DNA from: Isoetes taiwanensis
Taxonomy: Eukaryota; Streptophyta; Lycopodiopsida; Isoetales; Isoetaceae
DNA length: 64,000 nt
Assembly: GCA_021234155.1 (NCBI GenBank)
Contig: JAJEKV010000174.1
Location: 675,466 to 739,465 of the forward strand
Direction of reading: 5' to 3'
Position 1 is the first letter of the stretch. Every line of letters starts with the position of its first letter. The position numbers and the translations under genes are program-made. The notes beneath the pieces are model-generated. The model was not told where the DNA came from. It worked only from the letters and a program-made list of their open reading frames with translations, and searched no databases. Below, in pieces: positions 1 to 10,540 of the stretch.

Positions 1-1099
1 TGCAAATTTTACTGTCATTCCGTTTCTTTTACCTGCATTTGTTTTGTGGCAATACACGTGGCACGACTGGATTGGGCCCAACCGTCCTCTACGTTGAGAG
101 AAAGGCCCTGTGGCCTTCTTCCTAGAAGGTCAAGCAGGCGCGCGCCGGCCAGCTTTCCCTTCCGAAAAGGCAGCCACAGCCACAGGTCCTTTCCCTTATA
201 CATCCAAGCATCTTATTTATCAACCACCGTCATGTTTGAACTAGCCTAAAATCAGAAAAACTCCAGTGTACTCCAGTGTGTTTTCCCCTTCGCAATAAAA
301 CTGGCTGAACACAAAAACCATGTGTATTTTCCTTGGTTCAAACATTACCGTGGTTGATAAATTAGACGTTCGAATCACAACATGTTTTTTTTATCAATGG
401 TGGAGTTCAACTTTTTCAATTCTATCTCCATACGATACGATGTTACGTGCCCAGATTCTTTGCCTTTTGGGCTACTTTCAAACCTTTTTGTCTTTTCTTA
501 AAATATTATTCGGTAATGGATTTTTTATTTTATTTTTGTGCTGGAATTGAGTACCAAGGCCCAAATTTTAAAGTCGAGAAAGATAACCTTTTCCACATTC
601 CCATTCCCACAATCATCATAACACTAGGCTTATCATAGCACATATTAGTCAATTGAGTTGACAACCTACTTGTACCATAGTTGCCTATATATGGAAAATT
701 CCATATGTACTATGAGCTGAATTTAAGCAAGATAACAAGCGCAAAATAGCTTTACCCTTATTAAGATGTTGATACATTCGTGAAGGTATTTCGTCCAGCA
801 GAATCACAACAAAAAAAATTCCGCCCCACGGACGCACTTGCAGTACCCAATAAGTCTTGAGTAAGTTAGTCACTACGTATTTTGGGGTAAAATTTTGCCC
901 TATTGCAACTCATCTAATTCGAACACGCTTGATCCTAGTTTGCTGCCATTTGCACATTCGATCCGCCTCATTCCAATCACTATGAAAGTGATCTGAAACG
1001 ATTTAGATCTATATCGAGGAAAAATCTCCACTCAAAAGTTTAGGGCAAAACCCTTAAAGGGGCATGCCAATCATTTTGATTGAGCAATTATGGCATGAT
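1..1099. other. No gene recognised
   Basis: Short open frames occur on both strands, but none carries a motif I recognise. The first 310 bases are moderately GC-rich and include a TTATACAT stretch that could belong to an old LTR promoter, but no matching second copy is visible in the window. From about 320 to 1,100 the DNA is AT-rich and unremarkable. Confidence 0.5.
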
Positions 1100-1129
1100 T
1101 TTTGTGAGCCGATTTTGTGATTTATGCCC

Positions 1130-3570
1130 AAGAGAATTTGCTGACTCGTGAGCCGAGTACGAAAAGAAGAGCGTATAGCTGATCAGATGCAAGAGAGATC
1201 ACTGCAAAGTAGAAAACAATGCTCAACTGATTCAGGTGCGCCCTTGCAGATTGGACACAAAGGACTGATATTTGGCTTGAAGGAGTGAACTCGAATATTA
1301 GTCTGCAATGCTCTATGCACAATCTGCCAGAAGATAACTATTGCTTTGGTATAACATTCTTGTTCCACACTCTAGACCAAACCAAGGTGTGTTTTGCTTC
1401 AGGGACTCCTTGTTGCCATTGTGGTGAAGGAGAAAGAGGAGGTTGCAATGTGAGATGTCTATAATAGGCCTGAACAATTTGCTTTCCCTAAGGCATATCC
1501 GATGTGATTGTCCACACACGCTCATTCGCCAGGTAAGGATGCAAGGGAATATTATATGTAACATCTTTCCTTATGTAATAATCTGATCGTATCAATCCAT
1601 AGGTGTCTCTAAACTCCTGTAATGAGCGAAGGCATCCATTGGAATACCAAACCTCAAAGTGGACTATGCCCGTAGAATGCCACCTGCACTGAGTCTTTAG
1701 GTGGATCGTGGAGGCTAAACGAGTCAAGTCAGGGAATTGCGGCAAAGTAACCACAGAAAGGGAGAAGAGATTTGAGATCAATTGTGAGGATGCAATGTAA
1801 GCAATGAGCTGACATCTTTCCAAGCTTTGAGAACTCTATGAAGGAAAGTAGAAGCACGAGGAGATGGTTTCAAGGGATAGGATAGAGTCCAAGGTAGACA
1901 AGGGACAAGGGAAGACTTGCTGAAAATACAAGACTGTTGTAAAGCCTGGACAAGCAACTGCATGCCACAAGACTACGTCTGATCAGAGAGAATTCTCCAT
2001 ATGAACTTTGAGATTAATAGCTTGCTATGGAGCAGTAAGTCCATCATACAAAGACCACCATCCCTCTTAGGGAGCAAACACTTCTTCCGTGCAAATGTGA
2101 CTGTTGCTCCAGCTTTATTACCACCCCAAACAGTTTTATTACCGCCATTATGTATAGCGGCCTGTATCTCTTTGTACTTTGAGACTGGAACTAACAAAGC
2201 AGAAGTGATGTAGACATGAGTGTTATTTAAAACAAACTTGGTGACCTGTGTATGCCCCAGCCAAAGAGAGCGATGCCCCTCGCCACCCAAAGCAGATGCC
2301 TCTGAAGGCCTAAGATAACATGATCCCAAGCCTATGTACTGTCCATCTCTATACCAATTGGTACACATAGGAGTCTAGTGATAGTATTGGGTGGGACAAG
2401 CGACCATGGATAGGCTTGAATGCATGCCGATGGAGGAGTGTCCAATGCCCATATGGCACTGCACTTATGCTAGTTCAACAAACATCCTGATGCCAAGGAA
2501 AAGAGATCGAAGAGCTGCTATCAAAATTTCCTTTAGATGCTTCCAGGAGAAGAAAAATATAATCTATGAACTGATTGCGCACAATCTAAGAGCCATCCGT
2601 CATGCCCAAGCCTTGTACAAAGGAGTCATTCACTGCACACTGGAGAAGCTAAGAGAGGCCTTCTACAATAGTAGTGAAAAGAAACGGGCCATAGGGCATA
2701 TTTCCCTAATACCTCTCCCAACAAAGAATATGTGGGAGGGTTCACCCTGGTATAACAATGTTGCCTTAGCTAACCTCAACAGCTTCCATACTGTTTCGAA
2801 GCCCAATTCTGCAGAATGAAGGTCCAAAAGACATTTTCATAGGCTTTGGAAAAATCCAACTTTAAGTACACCACATAATGATCAATATGTCGCCCCCAAT
2901 GCATACCTTCATATGTCGTTGCGACATTGTCGAGAATATGCTGACCTGGAAGAAAGCCAGATTGTTCCTAACTAATCGTTTTCCCCCAAATCACCCTTAA
3001 TTGTTCTGCATATGCCTTTGCTATAATCTTATAGACGACCAACAGCAAGGTAATAGGTCGCCAATCTGAAATCATCCTAGACTCTTTGACCTTTGGTATT
3101 AAGATGATGATGGGTGTTGAGAATCCTATCTAACTGTTGCGACTGTAGCATATCCTGATATGCGTGCCAGAGGAACTCCGATGACCAATCTCAGCAGACT
3201 CTGAAAAACTCCACATGGATACCATCCATACCCTGACATCTATCTGCTGCACTGCTTTTTCGAGATCTTGAATGGTGCGTGGAGCTTCTAATTGTCGTTG
3301 CTAAGCTAAAAAAATTATCAGACACACTTTCGATAGCACAATGTCTTGCGCTTCATTCTCAAAAGGAAGTGATTTCTTTGCAAAGAAGGAACTGAAGTGC
3401 ACTGAAAGGAACTGCTTAATCTGCTCTGGAGAGGATATGATATCACCATTCTCACCCTGAAGAAAAGATAGAGAGGTACTCTGACACCTCAAACGAGCCA
3501 TCTTGAAAAAGGCCTTTGAACACCTATCGTCATCCTTGAGCGAGGCAAGTCCTGCTTTCAACTTGGCCAC
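1130..3570 (-). pseudogene. LINE reverse transcriptase to zf-RVT region (broken)
   Basis: The minus strand of about 3,110-2,820 can be read, across frames, as L-I-P-K-V-K, W-R-P-I-T-L-L, V-V-Y-K-I-I-A-K, E-Q-S-G-F-L-P-G and D-F-S-K-A-Y-E-N-V. These are classic L1-clade RT motifs, and D-F-S-K-A-Y is the motif A region. A linker upstream (3,570-3,301) has the typical R-x-K-x-x-F-x-K-M-A-x-x-R-C layout. Around 2,080-2,000 a C-L-L-P-K-R-D-G-G-L motif marks the RT C-terminus. The frame 1,368-1,183 holds W-Q-I-V-H-R-A-L-Q-T-N and C-P-I-C-K-G-x-x-E-S-V-E-H-C-F-L-L-C, a clear zf-RVT zinc-binding signature. Numerous frameshifts and stops make it non-functional. Confidence 0.8.
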
Positions 3571-3889
3571 CCTTGCATCCTATTCTCCAATTCCTGGATG
3601 TGTCTCACAAGCTTTACTTCACGTGCAAGATTCAAACCCTGAGTCATATGCTGCTCTAACTCATCATATTTTTGCCCCAGCAGAGCCCTTTCCCATTAGA
3701 TATGCTCATGACCCATTGCTTCACAAAAGACTTGATATTGGCAAGAGCAAAAACAAGCATTCTCATAGGAGTGGTGGAAGATGGAGTGTACTTCGAAACC
3801 TATTTGCAGGTGTCAAGAAAGTCTTCTTCTTGAGATGCTGAGTGTTGAGCTTGAAGCTTGTCTTCCCGCACATGAGTGGGCAGATCGTT

Positions 3890-4320
3890 ATGCCTGATTA
3901 TTTAAGGGTGTGTAATCAGACATGGTTTGAAGCACATATTTTTTTCAGAACCTGAAACTATTTCACCACTACTAAGCCTATCAGCTGCCTTTTCAACCAT
4001 ATGAAAACCTCCAACAAGTAGCAACACAACATTGTCCCCACACTTTTTCATCTTATTTCTCAAAGAGGCCCACATACTGGCTCTCTGCCTAGGCACGTTA
4101 GAGCACAGACATTAACAATGCCCCACTCATGTGCATCCTGCTTCCACCTGATCACTGACCATCTGCTCCACTTGTCTTTCGCTATGAAGCTTACCCTAGT
4201 ATTCAAAGACCACAAGATGAAACTGCCTCCTCGGGATCTACCAGACACACTCATCAAACCAACATCCTGATGAATCATCAGGTTTAATGAAGCACCCACA
4301 GAACCTCTATGGCATTTATG
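3890..4320 (-). pseudogene. LINE endonuclease domain fragment
   Basis: The minus-strand frame from 4,299 contains a segment ending near W-G-I-V-N-V-C-A. A second frame from 4,096 contains V-V-L-L-L-V-G-G-F-H-x-V followed by A-D-R-L-S-S. These match the layout of the exonuclease-endonuclease-phosphatase domain of plant LINEs, in which a strand ending in (G)DFN is followed by a D/E-R-x-x-S motif. The usual G-D-F-N reads G-G-F-H here, so the catalytic Asp-Asn pair is lost. The fragment sits between ORF1 and RT as expected. Confidence 0.65.
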
Positions 4321-4429
4321 CTATTGCAAACAAAGGATCTGTGGAGTTAAAGTTTTTACTACATGTGTAGCCCCAGTTCTTTTTGTGGGGGAGGACTTAA
4401 GATCCCTTATATTCCAACTAACAATATTC

Positions 4430-5482
4430 ATTTGGAAAGAAATGGATCAAGTACACCTTTATCCTTTCTCCTCTTTGAAGCCTTAAACGCAAATCGGGAC
4501 GCACCGTCATAGACAACCACCGCGAGTTGATCAGCTGGTTGCATCGCTATATCGCCTTCAAGGGAGGTGTCTAAGCCAAATCTGGAGCCATCCCCATCAA
4601 CAACAAACACAGTGGCACTGTTGACCTCATCTGCCCAACAAAGATGCTGAGTGCGCTTGTGCCACCTAGATCGAACTTCGGTCCATTTCTATTACTGAGA
4701 TCGAGGGGAAGATGGAGTAATAAGAGCATGCTCTAAGGACTGAGGAGACAGTTGGGCGATTGGCATCAGAGCCACTTGTTTTAGGGGTGTTTGTGAAGTT
4801 AACGTATAGGCAGAGGAAGGGCAAGGTTGAATGGCCACAGAGTGGAAGGAACCGGGAAGGAAGGGTGCAGATCAGAGGCCTTTGAGGGAGCGGGGGGGGA
4901 GGCAAGAGCGGTTTTGGGTTGAGTAGAAGCTGGAAGCTTGACAGATGGAAAACAGGGGGAAATGTCAGTCGCGTTTAACAGTCGAAGCTTGAAGCAGGAA
5001 TAGAAAGTACCGCTTGTTCATGAATCTCCTTATCCATTGAGAGGGCCACGCATATCTTGGCACCACTAAACATAAAATGCGCAATGTGGATCCGCAGAGC
5101 ATTGGCAATTGATTCAGAAAGGTAGGTAGGTAAAGAAGGGATTTTTGCCTCGAGGGATACGTCAGTAGAAAACCTAGGAAAATAGTTTTGAAACAGAACC
5201 ACATTACCCTCCAATCTTGTCAATTGTTGTAGCCACTAGCTTATCAACGTCTTCAATAGCTTTGAGCATTATGAGAAAAAGCCGCTTCTCCAGCAACTTA
5301 ATTGAGTCAAACAGGTTAAAATGCTTCCTTCGCATGAGTGCAATCAACCACCTAGACAGTCCAGTAGCAAACAACATAGTACACCACAAGGTTCCGATGG
5401 ACACTACTGGTGTTGCAACAGGATTTGCGTCTTCTAGTTTGAAAATTTTACGCATATTTGCTATCTGTTTGCTCTGCTTCAA
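4430..5482 (-). pseudogene. LINE ORF1, DUF4283-like nucleic-acid-binding protein (broken)
   Basis: Two adjoining minus-strand frames (5,482-5,204 and 5,223-4,975) read like the N-terminal DUF4283 domain of plant LINE ORF1 proteins. A hydrophobic/aromatic segment is followed by the pattern V-V-L-F-x-x-Y-F-P-R-F, then an I-P-x-L-x-x-Y-L segment and an A-K-I-C-V-A-L-S-M-D stretch. In intact elements this protein binds the LINE RNA. Downstream frames to 4,430 are less clear and I assign them by position only. The call rests on the pattern plus its place immediately upstream of the endonuclease. The first part could also be misread from the neighbouring Copia 3' end. Confidence 0.55.
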
Positions 5483-5555
5483 TTTCAGCGTTTTTTTTTC
5501 TCCCTATCTCTTACAACCTCGATCCCAAGAAACTATTTTAGTTCACCTAAGTCTG

Positions 5556-6711
5556 TCATTTGAAACCTTCCCTTAGCAATCCTTTGAAGTGATCCAAGCA
5601 TTTTATATTATTTGCAAACATTATACAATCATCCACATAAAGTGCAATGATGCAAAAACTGTTCCCATCTTCAAATCTATATAAATTTCCATCATTTTTT
5701 AATTTCTCAAAGCTTTTCTCTCCCAAAAATTGATCCATACACAAATACCATTCCTTTGGTGCCTGTTTAAGACCATAGACTGCCATGTTAAGCTTCCAAA
5801 TTTTGTTTTCACCTATAGTAAATCCTGAGGCTTGTCTCATGTACAGATCACCATCAAGTTTAGCAATCAGGAATACTGTCTTCACGTCCATGTGGTGTAT
5901 CTCTAAGTTTAAGGCATTAGCAATACTGAGTAACAACAATCTAATGCTTGTTAGTTTTACAATAGGAGAATATGTTTCATCATAATTTATTCCCTTCTTT
6001 TATGTATACCCTTGTGCTATCAACCTGGCCTTGCACTTCTTGCTGCCATCTGCATATTCTTTTATTCTGTAAATCCATTTACTTCCTATAATGTTGTGGC
6101 CAGTTGGTTCTGCAACTTCTTCATAAGTTTGAGCTTTTTTAAAGGAATCCAATTCCTCCTACATGGCATGCATCCACTTTTTACTTTCAGTTGTTGCTAA
6201 GGCCTGTTCAAAAGAAGTGGGAACCATTATATCATCCATGATAGCTAAAATTTGATCAATGTCTTGTTGATCAAATTCATTCCCTGGATTCTCCAATCTC
6301 CTACTTCTTTCCTTTTTAGTTCTTCCATAGACATCATTATTTATTCTTGCTTCTTCAAGCAACCTTTCAGCTTGTCCTTTTTTAATGACCAGCAATTTCA
6401 GTGGGGTTCAACTCATGATGCCCTGCTAGAGTGTCATCAATATTGCTGATTATTTTCATTGAGTCATTGTCACTTGTCTCATCCACTTCATCATCTAAAT
6501 CCATATTTATATCTTGCTGTTTTGTAGAATTTTCTATGCTTTCTTGAGGCTCCTTGTTCATGTCATCATTTGCAATTCTGTCTTTATACAAAGTTCCTTC
6601 ATTAAAGACCACATCTCGGCTAATAATAATCTCTCTTATTTTTGGCACAAATATTCTATATCCCTTGGTTTGCTCATCATAACTACTAGATAGCCAACTT
6701 TCCCTTTGCAA
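5556..6711 (-). pseudogene. Copia reverse transcriptase (RVT_2) with upstream connector
   Basis: The frame 5,939-5,556 contains H-x-M-D-V-K-T-V-F-L (motif A), Y-M-R-Q-A-S-G-F, V-Y-G-L-K-Q-A-P-x-E-W and A-L-Y-V-D-D-C-I-M-F-A (motif C, Y-V-D-D). These are hallmark residues of Copia RT. Upstream frames (6,711-6,159) carry the usual acidic linker and the W-x-x-A-M segment that opens RVT_2. The active-site aspartates survive, but the protein is split over at least three frames and lacks the region after motif C plus RNase H. This is the most 3' part of the Copia element that is preserved. Confidence 0.85.
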
Positions 6712-6879
6712 CCTAATTTCTTTCTTAGCTCATCAGGTATGTGAAAATTTTTGCAACCATAACTTTTGAACATACTAAAGCTTAAATTATTTTTGGTATT
6801 AGACCAGAGAAGATCAGGCATATTACCTTTCAAACTTGAAGATGGTAATTTGTTTTGAATCAAAGTTGTAGTTTGCAAT

Positions 6880-7470
6880 GTTTCTTCACATGATCATTGA
6901 TCTGACAGCATTCATAAGTGTTCTGTTTTTCCTTTCTGCTACACCATTTTGCTGAGGGCTATACTTGCATGTTAATTGTCTTTTTATGCCATTAGATATG
7001 CAAAAAAACTTGAATTCGTTTGACTAATACTCTCCTCCTCTGTCTGACCTGATGCATTTCAATTTTGCTTCTATTTCTCTTTCCATTTCAAGTACATATT
7101 GTTTAAAAGCATTCAAGGCTTGAGATTTTCGAGTTAAACAATAGCATTTTCATTTTATACTATAATCATCTATGAAGGTAATAAAGTACCTTTTGGTTGT
7201 TCTTCCTCTTACATTAAGAGGTCCACATAAATCAGTATGTACTAATTCCAGTACACTACTGGATCTGGATTTTTATTCTGGAAAAGGAAATCTGGTAATT
7301 TTCCCAAGCAAGCAACCTTCACATATAAACTTATTTGCCTTTGGATCTTTGCATTCAATCCATCCCTTCTTAGCCAAAAACTTTAAATTGTTGTGGTGAG
7401 TATGTGCTAATCTGTTGTGCCAAAGTTCAAAATCTGTTACTGTTACAGAATTTATAGAGTCATGAACCAT
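6880..7470 (-). pseudogene. Copia GAG-pre-integrase and integrase core
   Basis: The frame 7,470-7,273 contains W-H-N-R-L-A-H-T-H-H followed by C-E-G-C-L-L-G-K, the His-Cys zinc-binding GAG-pre-integrase signature. Further along the minus strand (about 7,200-6,880, with interruptions) one can read F-I-D-D-Y-S, C-I-R-S-D-R-G-G-E-Y and Y-S-P-Q-Q-N-G-V-A-E-R-K-N-R-T. These supply the D, D and E of the integrase catalytic triad in the expected spacing. Integrase inserts the cDNA into the genome. Several in-frame stops show that this copy is inactive. Confidence 0.85.
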
Positions 7471-7979
7471 GTTGTCTAACTGAAAAAGATTTCCAACCCT
7501 TCTTGCAAGAAACTAGTTTGGTAAACGATTTTACAAGCATCAGAGTCAAAATTGACTCTATATCCTAGGTCTACAAGTTGACTAACAGAAATTAAATTCT
7601 TAACAATGGTTGGCACACTCAATGTCTATGACATTTCTACGCAAATCAAGCAGCTGCAACAATCCTTTGCCTTCAATCTTTTGCAGTGCACCATTTTCTA
7701 CTTGTATATTTCTCGAGTAAGTTCCCTCCAACATTTTTAAGTAGATCAGTAGTATGAACTATCGATCTTTCAGCTTTACTATAACTACAAGGACCCGAGA
7801 CTTATTAGTTTCAATTTTATCAAGAGGTACCTCATCTTCATCCTCAACTTCAGATTTTGCAACATCCTCTTGCTCCCTTGTGATATATGCTTCTGTAGAC
7901 CTGCCACCTCATCCCCTTGAAGTAGAATTTCTTGCTCCTCTTGTTGTTACATCTCTTCCTTTTCCAAAATCTTTTGGAG

Positions 7980-8746
7980 TGGGGCATTTAGATGCCAAAT
8001 GTCATCTCTCTCCACAAATATAGCAATTGAACTCCTTGTTCAATTTTGCACAATTGTTCTTAAAGTGTCCATGTTCATGATAATAAAAGCAAGTTCTATT
8101 ATCAATCTTATTTTTTCCCCTTTTTCCAGCATAAAGAATTTCGTGGATTCATCATCATCTTCTCTCATCACTTTCTTTTGTTCTATTTCTATTCTTAAGA
8201 CTTCTTCTGCTTTTTCCCTAGACTTATCCACATTTCTAATGAAACAAGAAAAGGTGTTCATTTTTCGCAAGAGATCGGATTTGATACCTATCAGATAGGT
8301 TGACTTCTGCACCACTCAAGTATGCTATGATATTGTCAAACTCGTTATAAAAATCAGATAAACCATTATCATCTTTCAACTTGAGTTTTCTTAATTCCTT
8401 TTTAAGCAAATCAATCTGAGAGGACGCCTTTACCAGAAAAAGGGTCGTGGTCCTTTTTTCCAGCTCAATCTGAGCTCCCTATGAATAGAACTAGGCCTTT
8501 TGCTGGATCCAAGTGTTTTAACAGAAATATCCACATTTCTCTAGCTGTCATATTTCTCAACTTCAATCTAATTGTAGGACTAACCTTTGAGGTGATTATC
8601 CCTTGTGCCTCCTTCTCGCTTTGCAAACAAACTCCCCGACAAGCATTACCACTTACAATGATTGTTGTAGATGTTCCTTTTGAAGTGGCACCTTCAAGAC
8701 CAATTTCGCGCATATTAGAATTAGTATTTGTTCCGGACCCCTGCAT
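7980..8746 (-). pseudogene. Copia gag with CCHC zinc knuckle
   Basis: The frame from 8,746 contains L-R-N-M-T-A-R-E-M-W, typical of the UBN2-type gag domain of plant Copia elements. A lysine/glutamate-rich coiled segment follows in 8,315-8,040. At about 8,035-7,988 the minus strand encodes C-Y-I-C-G-E-R-(stop)-H-L-A-S-K-C. This is a CX2CX4HX4C nucleic-acid-binding knuckle in which the residue before the His has become a stop codon. Gag packages the element RNA. This copy is broken. Confidence 0.75.
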
Positions 8747-8941
8747 CGGACCTTACATTAGTACTTATTGCAAGTACTACCTTTGTGCCTCATGATCACT
8801 CAATGGGTCAACAAGCTCCCGGATCTTCTACTTCTAGGATATGCTTAATAGCATCTTTCCACACCTAAAAAATTCAGTTCCACTTTTATACACCTCAATA
8901 GAACTTAACAATCCTGCACCAAATCTGGTAGACATGTTGTA

Positions 8942-8955
8942 TGGCTCTGATACCA
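8942..8955 (-). promoter_or_regulatory. Primer-binding site for initiator tRNA-Met
   Basis: On the minus strand this reads TGGTATCAGAGCCA, the standard complement to the 3' end of plant initiator tRNA-Met. It lies one base inside the LTR and so fixes the element as minus-strand and its 5' LTR on the right. Confidence 0.9.
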
Positions 8956-8956
8956 A

Positions 8957-9431
8957 TGTTAGATGTAGCTTATAGAGTCCAAGGCAACTTATTCAACAAC
9001 TTTGCACTAGCAATTCAAAACTAGAACTCACAAGCAACTTTCTTCTTCAACAAAATATATAACATGCAATAAATTCCAAATGAAATGGTCATTCAACCAT
9101 TGAGCACAATATCCACCATTTTACTTTATTTCTAGTGTAACTGCAGCAATGCAATTATTCAAAGGTGTTTGAACATTGAAATACTACACAAAAAGAACTT
9201 GAACTCGATATGATCAAACAGATGTATGTGATCATTCCATAACTCCCATGAGCTCCATTCGGCTCTGTCAACAACTAGGATCCATACTATACAGTATCTA
9301 TACATATGATCAACTGTACAATTATATGCTTAGATTAAAATATGTAATGAATTCCAACTATTTGTATGGGTATGGAGAGGATTCAGGCGTAGACTCTGTT
9401 CCCATCTAAGATGTAAGAAAATCTGCTAACA
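8957..9431 (-). repeat. 5' LTR of the Copia element
   Basis: The repeat is bounded by the inverted dinucleotides TG...CA within a longer inverted end TGTTAG...CTAACA, and it directly abuts the primer-binding site. Length is about 475 bp, usual for plant Copia. A TATA-like stretch (ATACTATACAGTATCTATA) lies inside at about 9,283-9,302. No second LTR is present in the window. Confidence 0.75.
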
Positions 9432-9470
9432 TCTCTCCCTCTCCCATGGGCAATCTATGGACGTAAAAGG

Positions 9471-9549
9471 TTTTATTCTATTCTATTCTATTCTATTCTA
9501 TTCTATTCTATTCTATTCTATTCTATTCTATTATATTCTATTCTATTCT
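9471..9549. repeat. (TTCTA)n microsatellite
   Basis: About 15 units of TTCTA with one interruption (TTATA). It lies just outside the Copia 5' LTR. Confidence 0.97.
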
Positions 9550-10540
9550 TAAACATAAGGTATTCTTCAAGGACTACAAACACATCTCGACAACTTGGCC
9601 TTCCAGTTGTGAGCTTTGCTTCCAAAAACTTATATATTCTTGGGTTTATTCTGGTCAACTGAACCTTACCTCTAGGTAATATGTTATATACAATGTATCT
9701 GCTTCCCAATACCTTATATGCATGCCCTTGATTATCATGCTCACCCTCCCAGACCCCGTACATAATTCCTGTCCTTGAACCCGACATGAAAGATTCGTAG
9801 TGTTATGGCTTGATTTGTATATTGTTATCATGTAAGGCGCATCGTTATTAGTTGGCCTTGAAACCCCTCCCCGTTTTCATGTAACTGTGGCCCTGTTAGT
9901 TTGGTTTCTTTTGCTTATGTCTACATCCACTGAATTGACACGATTGTCCTCTCCACTTTGTCTATCTACTTTTCTCACATACTTATATGCTTAAAATTCA
10001 CCTCCTAAAATCTTCCTATGTTCATGTGGATAATATTTTATACAAAATTTTATTACAAAAAAAAAAAAAAAAAAAAAAAATTGGTGTCTGCCAAAGGCAG
10101 GGTTGACCTTCTACCTAGCTTGCCGATTTTTTAGCACTTTGAGTGCCGATATCAGATTGCTGAGTCATTCCAGAATAGAAATCATTTCAAGGTGGGCTTA
10201 GTCATTTAGGCGCACATTGGCACATCGAAAGGCCAGGGGTAGTCCTTGATGCAGATCGATTCAGGGCTGATAGAAATTCCTCCTTCTTCTCTCCCTTTTC
10301 TTCCCATTTTCTGGATGATTCCCCTTAACCTTTTTTATTTTTTTGGTCCCCCTGGTAAGAAGTACCCTGCATATATAATCAATTAGGTTACTTTTCACAG
10401 CAATTTACATATACCTTTGCATAATCACCCACTAGGAGTAGACGCTGGTATCTATCTAATTTCTGCACTTCCCCGATTGCTTGTAGCAGATAAAAGCATT
10501 TTAGTGCCCGGAACTTTACCATCTTGCCTCACCGTATCAT
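9550..10540. other. No gene recognised; poly-A run inside
   Basis: A minus-strand frame (9,787-9,518) is open for 89 codons and runs into the microsatellite. I do not recognise it. An uninterrupted run of 24 A lies at 10,057-10,080 and could be the tail of a retroposed sequence on the plus strand, but no body upstream of it was recognised. Confidence 0.5.

Larger units (their letters stand above)
1100..5500 (-). mobile_element. Degenerate plant L1-type LINE (ORF1, endonuclease, RT, zf-RVT)
   Basis: Read on the minus strand, fragments appear in the canonical order of a plant L1 LINE: a DUF4283-like ORF1 (about 5,480 to 4,430), an apurinic-type endonuclease (about 4,320 to 3,890), a linker (3,570 to 3,300), reverse transcriptase (about 3,300 to 2,000) and a C-terminal zinc-binding zf-RVT region (about 1,370 to 1,180). 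The frame changes many times and stops are frequent, so this is a dead copy. Its 5' end adjoins the truncated 3' side of the Copia element. No clear poly-A tail (a T-run on this strand) or target-site duplication could be placed at the left edge, so that boundary is approximate. Confidence 0.82.
5556..9431 (-). mobile_element. Copia LTR retrotransposon, 3' truncated
   Basis: On the minus strand the order is 5' LTR (9,431-8,957), tRNA-iMet primer-binding site (8,955-8,942), gag with a CCHC knuckle, GAG-pre-integrase, integrase, and Copia-type reverse transcriptase (RVT_2), ending near 5,556. That order (integrase before RT) defines Ty1/copia. RNase H and the 3' LTR are missing: past 5,556 the sequence passes into the minus-strand LINE, and no second copy of the LTR was found to the left. 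Several stops and frameshifts interrupt the polyprotein. Confidence 0.88.

Noticed and set aside
5204-5482. Copia C-terminus on the minus strand
   Set aside because: The start (K-L-E-D-A-N-P-V-A-T-P-V) resembles Copia, but the rest and the adjoining frame fit the DUF4283-type LINE ORF1 better. The junction may be chimeric.
9518-9787. 89-codon minus-strand ORF as a gene
   Set aside because: Its C-terminus is encoded by the TTCTA microsatellite and no motif is recognisable.
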